Assembly: GCA_037447655.1 (NCBI GenBank)
Contig: JBBHKE010001518.1
Coordinates: 1 to 64,000, forward strand
Reading direction: 5' to 3'
Length of the DNA: 64,000 nt
Source of the DNA: Zygnema cylindricum
Taxonomy: Eukaryota > Streptophyta > Zygnematophyceae > Zygnematales > Zygnemataceae
Part shown: piece after piece, positions 1 through 12,000 of the stretch
Layout: each line of letters begins with the position of its first letter
How positions within the stretch are numbered: the stretch's first letter is position 1
Notes under the pieces: model-generated
What the model was told of the DNA's origin: nothing
What the model saw: only the letters and a program-made list of their open reading frames with translations
Databases searched by the model: none
Made by a program: the position numbers and the translations under genes

Positions 1-3000
1 CTTTCAAACTTCGCGCGCGCAAATGAATAGTATCTTTTTTTTAAATTTCCGTACATTAAAAATGTACGGTTCATCCGTACGTTTAAACCGTACGAAAAGT
101 ATACGCATTTAACGAAAGATTCAAAATCAAAAAAAAAAAACGAAATTTCGTAAAAATGTCAAAATCCGTACGAATGAGACATCTATGGTGTACATTATCC
201 CGCAGCTTTAGGGTTTCGTCCTTCGGCCGAAGTGCGGCCAGTGGTGTTCCTTGACATCGTACTTTAAAATGATTACCAAAAATAAACGAAAAATCCGAAC
301 GGAAAGGCAAACGTTGCTACACATTTCGTAAATTGTTTTCTTATTTCCATACAGCGGGACGTACTATATTGTCACCCTACGTAAGCCGTTAAGTGGAATA
401 AAACGTACCACTTACCGTACAAGAGCAACTGGACACTTTAAATTGACGCTCTGACCTATACAGCACCGCAAGGCTCACTTCCAAAAATAAAGACCGGCGA
501 GTGCACGTCAGCTTCTGTAACTTTCTGCAGCTTCGTCGCTATTTAATGAGGCACAGACAACGTGTACTGAAAGAAATTAAACGACAAATAATTGTACAAA
601 AAGCGTACTATTTAAATTACGGAGTATAATTGTCACCCGGAGTGGCACGCTTGGCGTTGCGTACAGATTGCCAGCACGACAAGGGGTCATTTGAAAAAGT
701 ACTGCCAGCACATGAATGTCCACGTGTCCGTAGTCCAATTGCTCTCAGATTCGACAAAAATAAAGTGCCGAACGGACAAACAGCAGACAAACAAAGAGCG
801 TACAAGTCAAAAAATTTCAAATGTATTTTACGCCATACTTGAAAACGGTTATTGCACGCTTTACAAACCGTACTGTACTCACATTTCAGTACAGTATCGC
901 ACGAATCACGGTAATGGATCATAACGATTGGCTGGTTTGAGATTGTCGGCACATTGTAACTCCAAATAACCATTTTAACAATGAGCCCCTTAGGCCGGTT
1001 CCACCTGCCTACATCCTCATTAGTTTTCACAGGTGTGAAATCTTCGCACATGTGAAACAGCTCACGCCGTACAGCCTTTGTTGACGGGTGAGGAAATCCA
1101 TTTTTTCCATTTCTTTTCGTCGGTCCAATGAAAACACACTATTTAGATTCAAAGTTCAAACGCCCCGGCGAAACTGCACGCAAAAAAATCATGCGTGTAA
1201 AAATACGTTTTCGATGATGACGTGGCGTCATTTTATACCTTAGGGTGGACTTCCATTAGCGAAAAAGTGGGGCTTTTTACTGACGGCCGTACTGTCTTGT
1301 ACAGGTTCGTACATATTTTTATTTTTCAAAGGAAAACACCATTACAGAAAAATGTCCAAGGTTGTAGGCGTAAAATCGGACCGTCGGATGCTACTACACT
1401 CTATATCCGAGACACCACGTCATTAGCCCTACAGTTTGTTAAGACCGTACACAAGGAGGACAGCTCTCGAAAGTTCTCGAAAATAGAACGAGCAAAAGTG
1501 GGCCGCGTGGAAATGGAAAAAAAAATCACGATGAGCGCGCGCGTATGTGCGTACAAGTCGCAAAGGCCACGTGCCTTCCGCCAGGGTGGCTGCCAATCCG
1601 CCGAAATTATGCCGTCACGGTCTCACCATCAAAGTTTGTGGCCGCCTCTTTGTCGTTGTTTTATAAATTTTGGGTAGTACATTTAATGCCCTTTTGTACG
1701 AGTCATTAATTACGTCCACTGGTACAGTTTTTTCCTCCGCTCGTACAGATATTGCGTTCAGACATTGCATTTTAAGATTCTTTGAAGATTTTAAGAATCC
1801 ATTATGAACCTACGTTATCAACAAGAATGAGCTACGCAAAAAGGTGGTTTAACTAACGCGGGGTACGCCCAGTAAAATATTCCGTACAATTACTGAGACG
1901 CCTATTAGAAGTCCACTGTTACGGAAATAAAATGTATGTCCAGTTGTTCGTCCATTATTTTACAGATTTGCACGACGGACAATCGCAAAGTCAAAAAATC
2001 ATAATTCGAAACCGACTGTTTTTTCAAAATCTGAGTAACTGACTTCGACAGAGTTTTGTCACGCCCAAAATTGTTAACCGTTAACCGACTACGAAAAATC
2101 AACCTACCGCGTCCCACCGCAACCCGAAAAGCACCAATCAACACCCAACGTAACGAGCTAATAATACGATTGTCGCGTTTCTAAGATTTAATGAATGAAT
2201 AGTGTTACTACCGTGGTGATTGATGTTTGTCACGCTCCTAAGATTTGTAAATGAATAGTGTACTATAGGTCGATTTGCGAGCCGCCAGCCGGTTCTGCTC
2301 TAAATGACCGCGGTCGATGGAGACGCTTTGTCGTCAAGATTTTCGAAATAACAGTTAATACGCACGCGCATTTGGCACGCCAACGATGCCACCACTTCCA
2401 CCAAAAGTACAAAGAATAATAATGTTGGAACATAAATTTTCATTTCTGTTTCGTTGACCCCACCAGAATCAACCGTTTTCCTCAGGAAATAGCAAATCAC
2501 CGCTCTGATCCCTCGGCGGCGCGTCCTGCCTTCACTACCGCTTCGCTGACTGCCATGACCTCCCCACATTGTTGTATCGAGGACCATTTCTATATATATC
2601 GAATACGTGTCGATAATCGAGAGTCGCTTTCGGGATATAGGGAAATTCTATATATCACCGCTATATTGCCTGATATCGTGATCACATATATCAAGCATTA
2701 AAAACACACCATCACGCGGTTTCTGACAAGGTGACCGTAATCTTATTTAATAATGTTTCGCCAATGAGGAAGGAGAGTAATACACTATATGGCACACGCA
2801 CATAGTAACGCTAGTATGATATCCAGACAAAATGGCCCTTTTTGACATTTAGAGATTCGATCGTCAACCTCAGCATCCCACCAAATCAAACACATGAAAA
2901 AAATACGACGCACCCGACAATCGAGGCCTCGTAGCGAAATTTGCTGTCCCGTACTGGCCGATATAATCACCGATCCAAAACGAGCAATACGAACCGCACC

Positions 3001-3070
3001 AAGTACCCCTTGTTACATTTTGCTTTACCCAAGTCAAACGAATTCACGTTCCATGACTGTCGGCCAAAAA
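1..3070. other. AT-rich flank with no supported gene
   Basis: Open frames here reach only about 150 codons, on both strands, and none shows a recognisable domain or splice-supported extension. The stretch is rich in GTACGG/CCGTAC words, and from about 2590 has short CGATATATCG-like palindromic words that recur at 3120-3210 and 3955-4145. A 40-base phrase around 815-855 recurs at 3910-3950, so at least part of this flank is dispersed repeat. Confidence 0.5.
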
Positions 3071-3909
3071 AATATTATATAAAAATATAAAATATAAAAT
3101 TTTAAAAATACTATATTATGCGATATATATCGCGATGGTTTATGTTGGTCTCCGTACGATATATCGAGAATTTCGCTCGATCGATATTCGATATATCGAA
3201 TGTCGAAATTATCTTGATATGCATTTACCCAATAACCAACACTACACCGCCAATCGTTATTAGCGTGGGAGTTTGATTAGCGTATAAAATTAATTACAGT
3301 GATGTATTCTATTTAAGAATTTGAAAATTTTAGAAAAAATCATACATTCTAATTGTTTGATTATGGTAATTTGGATCTTTGAAAAAAAAAATCTCGGTCG
3401 CAAACATGCTTACACTAATATAGGTCTCCGTACCAAATCTGACAAATCGTACATTCACACTGTCGAAACGCGGCTGTCGGACGAATATGTGGGAACAAGA
3501 TATTTTACGACCTAGTTTCTTTTCCTTTTTAGAACGCACATTCTCATGCGTATGTGGCTACTAAAACTAACTTATTGTAATTTTTAACTTAAAAAGGTAC
3601 ATTTATGTACGGTCTGACACTGACCGTACACAACTCTATTTAAGAGACAACGTACTGAAAACAACCCTAAATAGAATAAAGAAAAAATTAGAATGAACTA
3701 CACTAATGGAGAATAATACAAAAAAAAAGCGGGACGGAATTAGTGTACACAACGCTAATAACGATTGGCGGTGTACCTCACATGCTTATACACGTGTGAA
3801 CACCTACACGTGTGACAGTTTTAGTTAACCAAAAAAGTTAACGGACTAGCGAGCACGTCTCAAATGAGGCAATTATTTCGACAAATAAAAATTTGTCACG
3901 TCAATCATT
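3071..3909 (+). repeat. 840-bp direct repeat, copy 1
   Basis: This segment matches 4649-5489 in the same orientation over essentially its whole length, with scattered substitutions and small indels. It includes an AT-rich lead with CGATATATCG words, a MITE-like element (3243-3775) and a flank ending near GTCACGTC. Because the DNA on both sides of the MITE is also duplicated, the two MITE copies arose by segmental duplication, not two insertions. The small open frames inside each copy are alike only because the DNA is duplicated. Confidence 0.85.
3243..3775. mobile_element. Stowaway-like MITE, copy 1
   Basis: A perfect 24-bp terminal inverted repeat is visible: TACACCGCCAATCGTT... at the left end and its exact complement ending at 3775. 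The outermost TA can be read as the TA target-site duplication of a Tc1/mariner-type element, leaving a 22-bp inverted repeat beginning CACCGCC. The element is 533 bp and has no transposase frame, which fits a non-autonomous MITE. The family assignment rests only on the TA and the inverted repeats. Confidence 0.65.
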
Positions 3910-3954
3910 TCAAATGTATTTTACGCCATACTTGAAAACGGTTATATATACGGT

Positions 3955-4145
3955 TATATATATTTGATATATATCGAATTTCAGGTACGCGATAATTGAA
4001 ATATCACTTCGATATATCGAAAATGAAAATATCGCGATATATCACCGATATATCGCCGATATATCGTATCGCCGATATATCGTATCGCCGATATATCGTA
4101 TCACCGATATATCGTATTTCCAATATATCGCATCGCCGATATATG
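3955..4145. repeat. CGATATATCG short tandem array
   Basis: The words CGATATATCG, GCCGATATATCGTATC and close variants repeat head to tail, with a unit near 17-18 bp in the core (about 4040-4140). Each unit is itself palindromic. Related words occur at 2590-2700, 3115-3210 and 4690-4790. The array ends at an A-run (about 4151-4170). Confidence 0.75.
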
Positions 4146-4648
4146 GAAGCATTAAAAAAAAAAAAAAAAAAACACAGCTCATCAAAGTCACGTGCCTTCG
4201 GACAAGGTGACCGTAAAATCTTTGCCGAAAAGAAATACGTTTTTTCCCTGAAAGTCAACAGAGTGAAGGAGATCTTTGAGGTACATTGACACGGTACACT
4301 TGCGAAGTACACGTACATAGTACGCAAGTACGGATATACAGAAAAAATGGTCGGCTTTCAAATTTTTGACGATTTTACAGATTTGATCGTCAACTTACAA
4401 GGAACCACTCAAATCAAAACACGTATGTAAAAAAACTGTATACAGACGTTACCCGATGTAACTGAATACAGAAATTTTGTTGTCCGTACTATTAGAGAGA
4501 CCACTTGATCCAAATAAGTAATTATATGGATTACAGAATTAGTACTTTTTTGTCGGTTACATTTAGCGGCGTCAACCTTTAAGTCACGGAACAAAAATCA
4601 CATCGTACGTGGCGTATCACACAATATGTCATTTTCGTTAAAATAACA

Positions 4649-5489
4649 TATTATATAAAAATATAAAATTTAAAATTTTAAAAATACTATATTTCGCGAT
4701 ATATATCGCGATGGTTTATGTTGGTCTCGGTACGATATATCGAGGATTTTGCTCGATCGATATTCGATATATCGAATTTCGAAATTATCTTGATATGCAT
4801 TTACCCGATAACCAACACTACACCGCCAATCGTTATTAGCGTGGGAGTTTGATTAGCGTATAATAATAATTACAGTTGTGTACTCTATTTAAGAATTTGA
4901 AAATTCTTGAAAAAATCATACATTTTAATTGTTTGATTATGGTAATTTGGATTTTTGAAAAAAAAAATGTCGGTCGCAAACTTGCTTACACTAATATAGG
5001 TTTCCAAACCAAATCTGACAAATTGTACAATCACACGCTCGAAACGCGGCTGTCGGACGAATATGTGGGAACGGGATTTTTTCCGACCTGGTTTCTTTTC
5101 TTTTTTAGAACGCACATTCTCATGTCTGCGGCTACTAAAACTAATTTATTGTAATTTTTAACTTAAAAAGGTACATTTATTTACTGTCTGACACTGACCA
5201 TACACAACTCTATTTAAGAGACAACGTACTGAAAATAACCCTAAATAGAATAAAGAAAAAATTAGAATGAACTACACTAATGGAGAATAATTAAAAAAAA
5301 AATGCGGGACGGAATTAGTGTACACAACGCTAGTAACGATTGGCGGTGTACCTCACATTTTTACACACGTGTGAATATCTACACGTGTAACAGTTTTAGT
5401 TAACCTTAAAAGTTAACGGACTACAGTAGCGAGCACGTCTCCCATGATGCATTTATTTCGACAATTAGAAATTTGTCACGTCGATCATT
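4649..5489 (+). repeat. 840-bp direct repeat, copy 2
   Basis: Second copy of the segment at 3071-3909, separated from it by about 740 bp. The two are easily aligned by eye throughout. One end of the MITE inside this copy has a single base change in the inverted repeat relative to copy 1. Confidence 0.85.
4819..5350. mobile_element. Stowaway-like MITE, copy 2
   Basis: Same element as at 3243-3775, 532 bp, with the same terminal inverted repeats. The right end differs at one position (TAGTAAC for TAATAAC). It has no coding capacity and was carried here with its flanks by the larger duplication. Confidence 0.65.
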
Positions 5490-5992
5490 ACTATATACGA
5501 CAATATTATGTTATTAGCGAAAGGCTACTCCGTCACAACGAACATTCGCCATAGGACCGTACGGAAAATGTACGGTTTTCCTTCATTTTAAACCATTAAA
5601 AGAGAGTACACCACCACGTCACTAACCACATCGTCGCTTCCAGTTTGAGCGACATGTACGGAAACGAACCGCATGTACGGACATGATGGAAACCGACAAA
5701 TTCAACTGGACCGTATTTTGAAAGTTTAAAATATTTTGAATAAAACAAAAGGGCGCTAAGTTCGGTCTCAGAAACCGACAAATATAAGTGGGCAATACAA
5801 TACTATGCTGATTGTACAAAAAAAGGATAGCAATGAAGATCGCCCGATTCCTTCCCTCGTACGACTCTTAGAATATTCTTGTACGTTTAAAGACAAGAAA
5901 GACAAGGGTTTCCTAAAGACAAAAGTCTCTGCTTAACCTGTCATTGGTGAAAAAAACTGCCACGTGTCATTTTTTGAGAAAACCTTTCAGCC
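5490..5992 (+). promoter_or_regulatory. Presumed promoter and 5' leader of gene A
   Basis: No gene is seen here. It lies just upstream of the gene A start. A CACGTG (G-box type) core sits at 5961-5966, about 27 bases before the ATG, so it may be in the leader. No clear TATA box was identified. The ATG is in a strong context (gccATGG), and the gene B start is in the same context. Confidence 0.35.
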
Positions 5993-6083
5993 ATGGCGGT
6001 CGTGCGGGCCATAACGATTCCAATCCTCCTTTTCTTGTTCCACGTGGCACCCGTACGGGGAGTAACCATGGATGTACGCGACA
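5993..6083 (+). CDS. Gene A exon 1: signal peptide
   Basis: Starts at ATG in a gccATGG context and encodes MAVVRAITIPILLFLFHVAP followed by a likely cleavage site near VRG. The hydrophobic core and charged N end are those of a secretory signal. The donor is ACA|GTGAGT, phase 1, at the same codon (GAC A) as in gene B exon 1. The motif HVA is shared with gene B. Confidence 0.75.
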
Positions 6084-9000
6084 GTGAGTTCCTCCCCTCT
6101 CTGCTCTCCCTTCTCGCACCATCTCGGTCTCCTTGTCTACCTTTCACACGTGTGAAGCGTCGCTCTGATTGGCTCCCGCGAGGTGTGTGGCGGTGCGGCT
6201 GCCGCTGCAGTGAAGGCGCTGTCGGCGGTGAAGCGCGCCATCGAGAACAAGGGCGCCTTCCCCGGGATCTACTGCGGCACGTATTACGTCATATGCGACA
6301 ACGCCGGGCGAGTGATACACTTGTGAGTGATGGTCGATGCGTGCACTCTAGGCTGCGATGAAGACGCACCGAATTTCGCACCGAATTTCGCACCGAATTT
6401 CGCACCGAATTCCGCACTGAATTTCGCACTGAATTCCGCACTGAATTCCGCACCGATTTTCGCACCGAATTCCGCACTGAATTCCGCACCGAATTTCGCA
6501 CCGAATTTCGCACTGAAAGCTGCATTGGAGGGGAGTCTGGGAGAGGCGGGGTGGATGAAGGGGGCGAGGAAGGGAGGGAGTGTGAGTGAGAGGGAAACAA
6601 AGGAATGTCTTCACAACAAAGGGGAGGGGTTTGCAGTTATCTCTTTTGGGATGTGAGAGAGGGGAAAGAAGGGGGAAGTAGGGAGGAGGCTGCTTAAGGG
6701 GACATGTTAAGATTCAAAGAATCGAGGGATAGAAGGGACGATCCCGTTAAAGGGAATGATGAGCCGGCCAGGATTTGAACCTGTGACCTTTCACTGTAGT
6801 GTAGCTGTGAATGTGCTAACCACTGCGCCACCAGCCTGGATGTAGTGGCTGGTGAGTCTTTTTTATTTTAGATATTTTAGTGTGGATCCGGGTATCGACC
6901 GGCACCTTTTTCGTACATCAACAGGACAGTGTCGGAAAGAGGGGGGGACGGAGAGAGGGAGGGGTGAGGAAAGGCGGTTTAGGGAATTTTTCAACATTAA
7001 ATAAGGATAAGGGTGTCCCTATCTGTCTAGTAGTATTTGAGAAGGTTTGGGAGGTTTAATGAAATAATCCAACAATCGTAAAGGGAGGGCAATGGTATAG
7101 GTTGTGGAGGATGAATAGACGCACTCGTTTTGTGAGTAGGTAACTGGTTGAGAGTGGTAGAAAGGTGGGGTGTGGGTGGGGGGAGTTGGAAGAGAAGAAC
7201 CTCGTTTGACGATCCATGGGGAGGGATGCAGAGGTTACGAATCGAAAGAACTGCGAGGGAGAATTGCGGAGGAGATTGGCAACCTCACAGAACTTGTACA
7301 ATTGTGAGTGGACATTGGGAGGGGGGATGTATTCCCTCTCATATGGAAAGAAAAAACAGGAAGCAAATAACAATAAAATATGGTAAAAAAAATCCAAGAT
7401 TCGTATTTTGATTTTTTATCTTTTCTTTTAATTTTGGTCGTAAAGATGGAGATTGGTAGAGGAAAACGGGAAGGTTCGTATCACATGTGTTTTTTTTCTC
7501 CAATTTTTGTCGTAAGGGTTGTTTATCATTCTAGAAAAAAAATTGAGTTTTTCAAATCTCATTGTGTTATTTGGTTTACAGAGATGAAACATGTCATGTA
7601 AGTTTGTGTTTCACATTTCAGTTTGTAAAAGAAGGAGTGGAGGATTGTCAAGTCCATCATTTACAATTAAAGTTTCTTGATAAAGTAAGGTTATCTATTA
7701 TTTGGAATGTTAGTCCTAAAAATGTACATTGCGACAGTTCATCCTCATTTTGGTCTCATTTTGTAATTTTAAAATCCAAAGGAAAAAGAGGCATTAAGAA
7801 AAAGGGCAGGTGGTTGATGTGTTGGATGGCGTTACAGAAATCTTTACAATAACCAGTTGAGTGGAAGCATTCCATCCTCTATCGGTCGATTGACAAAACT
7901 CAAAGTGATGTAAGACTAATTCTACACCAACATAATTGCGATTTATAAAAAAGGGTAGAATTTCCTCGAAAAGGATGCTCAATGGCAATGCATATCTTGG
8001 CATAATTTTTTTTTGTAGTCATTATTTTTTTTTGCGCATTAAATTATGTCGATCAATTGTGGTGAACAATTTTTATCAAAAAAATAGAAGCGAAATGTTA
8101 AGCTGTTCTAAATTTGTTGAAACCAACGAAACGATGTAATTCAACTCGAGGTGGAGGGGAAAAGGGATAGAGGCCCGAGGTGGAGGCGAAAAGGGAAGTA
8201 GAGAGAGATAGGGAGGGGAAAGGGAAAGGGAAAGGGGGAGAGAGGGCGGTGGGAGGAGAGAGTGGGAGGGTGGGTCCGATCTCAATACCACAATTAGTGT
8301 GGTTAGTGTGGTTGGAGAGCTTAATAAAACAAACGTTTCCCCCTCTATCCACTCCCCCCCACCTTCTCCGAACTATATATAGTGTGTTAGGGGAGCTTAC
8401 CATCACTACTCCCTTAACCATTGCGTGTGGTACTTATGTACAAGGAGTAATGGCCCCCACATTATTCACAAAGTGGATTCACAAGGTCTGTCATACTGAA
8501 AAAATACTACGCTAATTAACAAATTAACAAAGTGACAAACCTCTGTTCTACAAATATATACACCGACATCTGATTCAGACTGCAACGTAGGATTATCATG
8601 AATCTAGGGCCTCTGTCCGCCATCCATCTACTGAATTCGGCACCGTAGATATGCATCCACACCTCACGGTGGTCCTCATGTATATCCGTACTCCCACATA
8701 GGATATTCCGGAGCGTATGCCCTAAGTGACGACTCGTGCCCAAGGTGTGAATGATAAAGTGAACTCTCATCGTCACTGTAACCAGACTTACCAAATTGTT
8801 TCAAGTCTTGAAACTCTCTCTTTCACACTCGAGGCATAGAGAGGACTAAAGCTTTCAAAAACAACACTCTAAAGCTTTAGAGTTTGCTAGCCATTTAAAC
8901 TACATGCTTGTCAAAAGAATTGTATTTTAGGTGCTCGCAAGGGTTAAGTCATAATGTCAGCAACCATCCGCTAATCTGGTAAAAAATTGAGTTTGTGGAA

Positions 9001-12000
9001 CCCTTCCCATCATCTCTTCTCTTACAAAATGCAACTTAATATCAATGTGTTTGCTCTTAAAGTGATGGTTAGGATAAGATGCAATGGCAATAGCAGCGTG
9101 ATTGTCACACCAAACTATCTGCCAGACTGCATAAAAAAAGCTCTTGAAGGAGAGATTTTTCCCTAGGTAACTCCTTGACAGCTGAGACTGCATAAGAAAA
9201 AGCCCTTGAAGGACAAATTTTACCCTAAGTAACTCCTTGACAGCTGAGCTGGCCGCAATGTTCTCAGCCTCTATAGCAGACTGAGCTGTAACCTTTTGAA
9301 GTTTGTTGCTCCAGCAACACATCCCACATCCAATCCTCAAAATACATCCGGTGGTAGATCGCCGGCATGGCATATACCCATATCGCGTGTTGCTCCAAGC
9401 GTGAATTTTTACTTCCTCTCCAAATAGAGGGAGAGTTGGAGGTTTCGAGTTCTTGCAAGATGTCAAAGAACCTTCTTTGTTGCCTCCTAGTTTAACTTAT
9501 TTGACTTTTGTTGAAGAACCCTCTTCGTTACCTCCCAGTTTGACTTATTTGACTTTTGCAGACTTTCGGCTTAAAGCTCCAACAGTTGCTGTAATATCCG
9601 ATCGGGTACAATTCATGAAATAGATAAGACTCTCGACAATCTATCTGTAAGGAATAGAGGACATGAAATCTGCCTTCCTTGACTCTAAAGAGTCATCAAT
9701 CACAACACACCAATTTGTTTCTTTCCCCTTATTTTTCTGTCTAAAATCCATAAGAGTAGCACTCCCTTTTGCATCCGACATGCCTAACCTCTAAAGCATG
9801 TTCCTTATAGCCCCTTTCTGAGTCATATAAATTACTCGTTGTTTTTTGTCCCTTTTTATTAGATTTTCCAAAACATATAAAGCCCCTCTTAAATTTTTCA
9901 TTTCAAACATAGAATTTTTAACTATTTTTAGTTTATTTATTTCATTGATGGATTTGCTTAACAACAATAAATTATCGACATAGATAACTATATATGTTAT
10001 TCCATCTTCTCCTTCCATTTTGTAAACAGAAAAATCTAACTTTATTTTGGTACAACCAAGATTAGTCTTTTTTTGGTACAACCAAGATTAGTTAGAAATT
10101 CATCCAATCTAAAGAGTCATCAATCACAACACACCAATTTGTTTCTTTCCCCTCATTTTTCTGTCTGAAATCCATAAGAGTAGCACTCCCTTTTGCATCC
10201 GACATGCCTAACCTCTAAAGCATGTTCTTTATAGCCCCTTTCTGAGTCATATAAATTACTCGTTGTTTTTTGTCCCTTTTTATTAGATTTCCCAAAACAT
10301 ATAAAGCCTCTCTTAAATTTTTCATTTCAAACATAGAATTTTTAACTATTTTTAGTTTATTTATTTCATTGATGGATTTGCTTAACAACAATAAATTATT
10401 GACATAGATAACTATATATGTTATTCCATCTTCTCCTTCCATTTTGTAAACAGAAAAATCTAACTTTATTTTGGTACAACCAAGATTAGTCTTTTTTTGG
10501 TACAACCAAGATTAGTTAGAAATTCATCCAATTTCAGATTCCATTGTCCTGGAACCTGCTCTAGACCATAAAGAGACTTCAGAGACTTAAACAGTTTACA
10601 GACCATATTTTCTTTCCCTTTTTGTGCATACCCCTGTGGCTGCTTCATATATATCACTTCCTCCAAATCCACATCCAAGAAAGTTGTTTTCACATCCATC
10701 GGATATAGTTCCATATCTTCTATTGCTGCTAGAGATAAAAGAATCCTAACAGTGGGAAAACGAACTATAAGTGAGAAAGTCTCCTCATAATCAATACACT
10801 CTTTGTGGCTATAACCGTTAGCAAAATGTATAGCCTTATATCTCTCAATGGTAATATTAGGATTCAATTTTAATTTGAAGACCCACTTACAACTGATTAG
10901 TTTTTGATCCGGTGGAAGTTCCACAACCTTCCACGTTTCATCCTCCATGATTGGTTTTATCTTATCATTCGCCGCAGCAATCCAGTAATCCTTTTTTGGA
11001 ATGGAAAAAGACTCCTAAATGATAAGAGGCTCCCCTATGCTGGCAAAAAAGGCACTCTCCACTCGTTCACCTCTTTGCCGGCTGCTTTGTCTTCTTCCCT
11101 CGGAAAATCTGAAGCTGGAACTGTTGGTCCCCGATATTGTCTCGGAGGAGGGGGAGGAGGAGGAGGAGTAGAAGGTGGAGTAGCAGCTGCTATAGCAAGG
11201 AAATCTGACTGCCCTAAACATTTGGCAGTCTAAATGTAGAGGAAGAGGAGGAGTTGATGATGACTTGAAGGGAGTTTGCTCAAGGATGATGTAATCTTGA
11301 ATTCTCTCTTTTTTCTTTGCCTCATTTAAGCTAAAACCATCAAAAAATTGATTCTCTTCCTTGATATGAGTATTTTTGGCAATCTAAAGGGTATAGTTAT
11401 GAGGTTTATACATTCTACATCCCACAGACACATCATCATAGCCTATAAAGTACTGAAGTACAAATTTTGGCTTGATCTTCCAAATCGGAATAACATATTG
11501 TCTCGAAGGTGGGGGAGTTTCGTTCATAGCCATTTTCAGCCATGAATGTACCCTCGGAAGCACCACAGACCACCCCAAAACAACCTCCTTTGATTCCACT
11601 CAGAATTCTACAAAATAACCAAAACAAGCTGAAACTACTCAACCAGAGATTTATTAGAACACTAAGTATTCCCACCAATTTTTATATAACAATACCAAAC
11701 CGAATAATCACAATACTCTGTCAAAGTTGCAGAAAAACAGCTTGCCAGAACTTTAATAAATATGACCAACTTCACAATGAAGCCCCAAACAAATCAGACA
11801 CACAATAGGTCTGCAAATTTGCTACAATATTGCCAACACAAGGAGGAACACACATGCAAAATTTCAGATAATTCTGCCAATAAAACTGAGAGCAATTCTC
11901 AGATGAAAATCCCAAAAAAGGAGCAGAAAACAGTTTTTGTCCAAAAAGTTCTTAAGTCTTAAAATGACTAAGTCCTACAAATATATACTAGAGCTCACTA

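Noticed and set aside
617-1677. Open frames of 144 and 151 codons upstream of gene A
   Set aside because: No recognisable motif and overlapping frames on both strands; kept only as an unannotated flank.
6289-6614. VRNSVRNS / PNFAPNFA repeat proteins on both strands
   Set aside because: They are translations of the 12-bp intronic minisatellite, which lies just past a supported splice donor.
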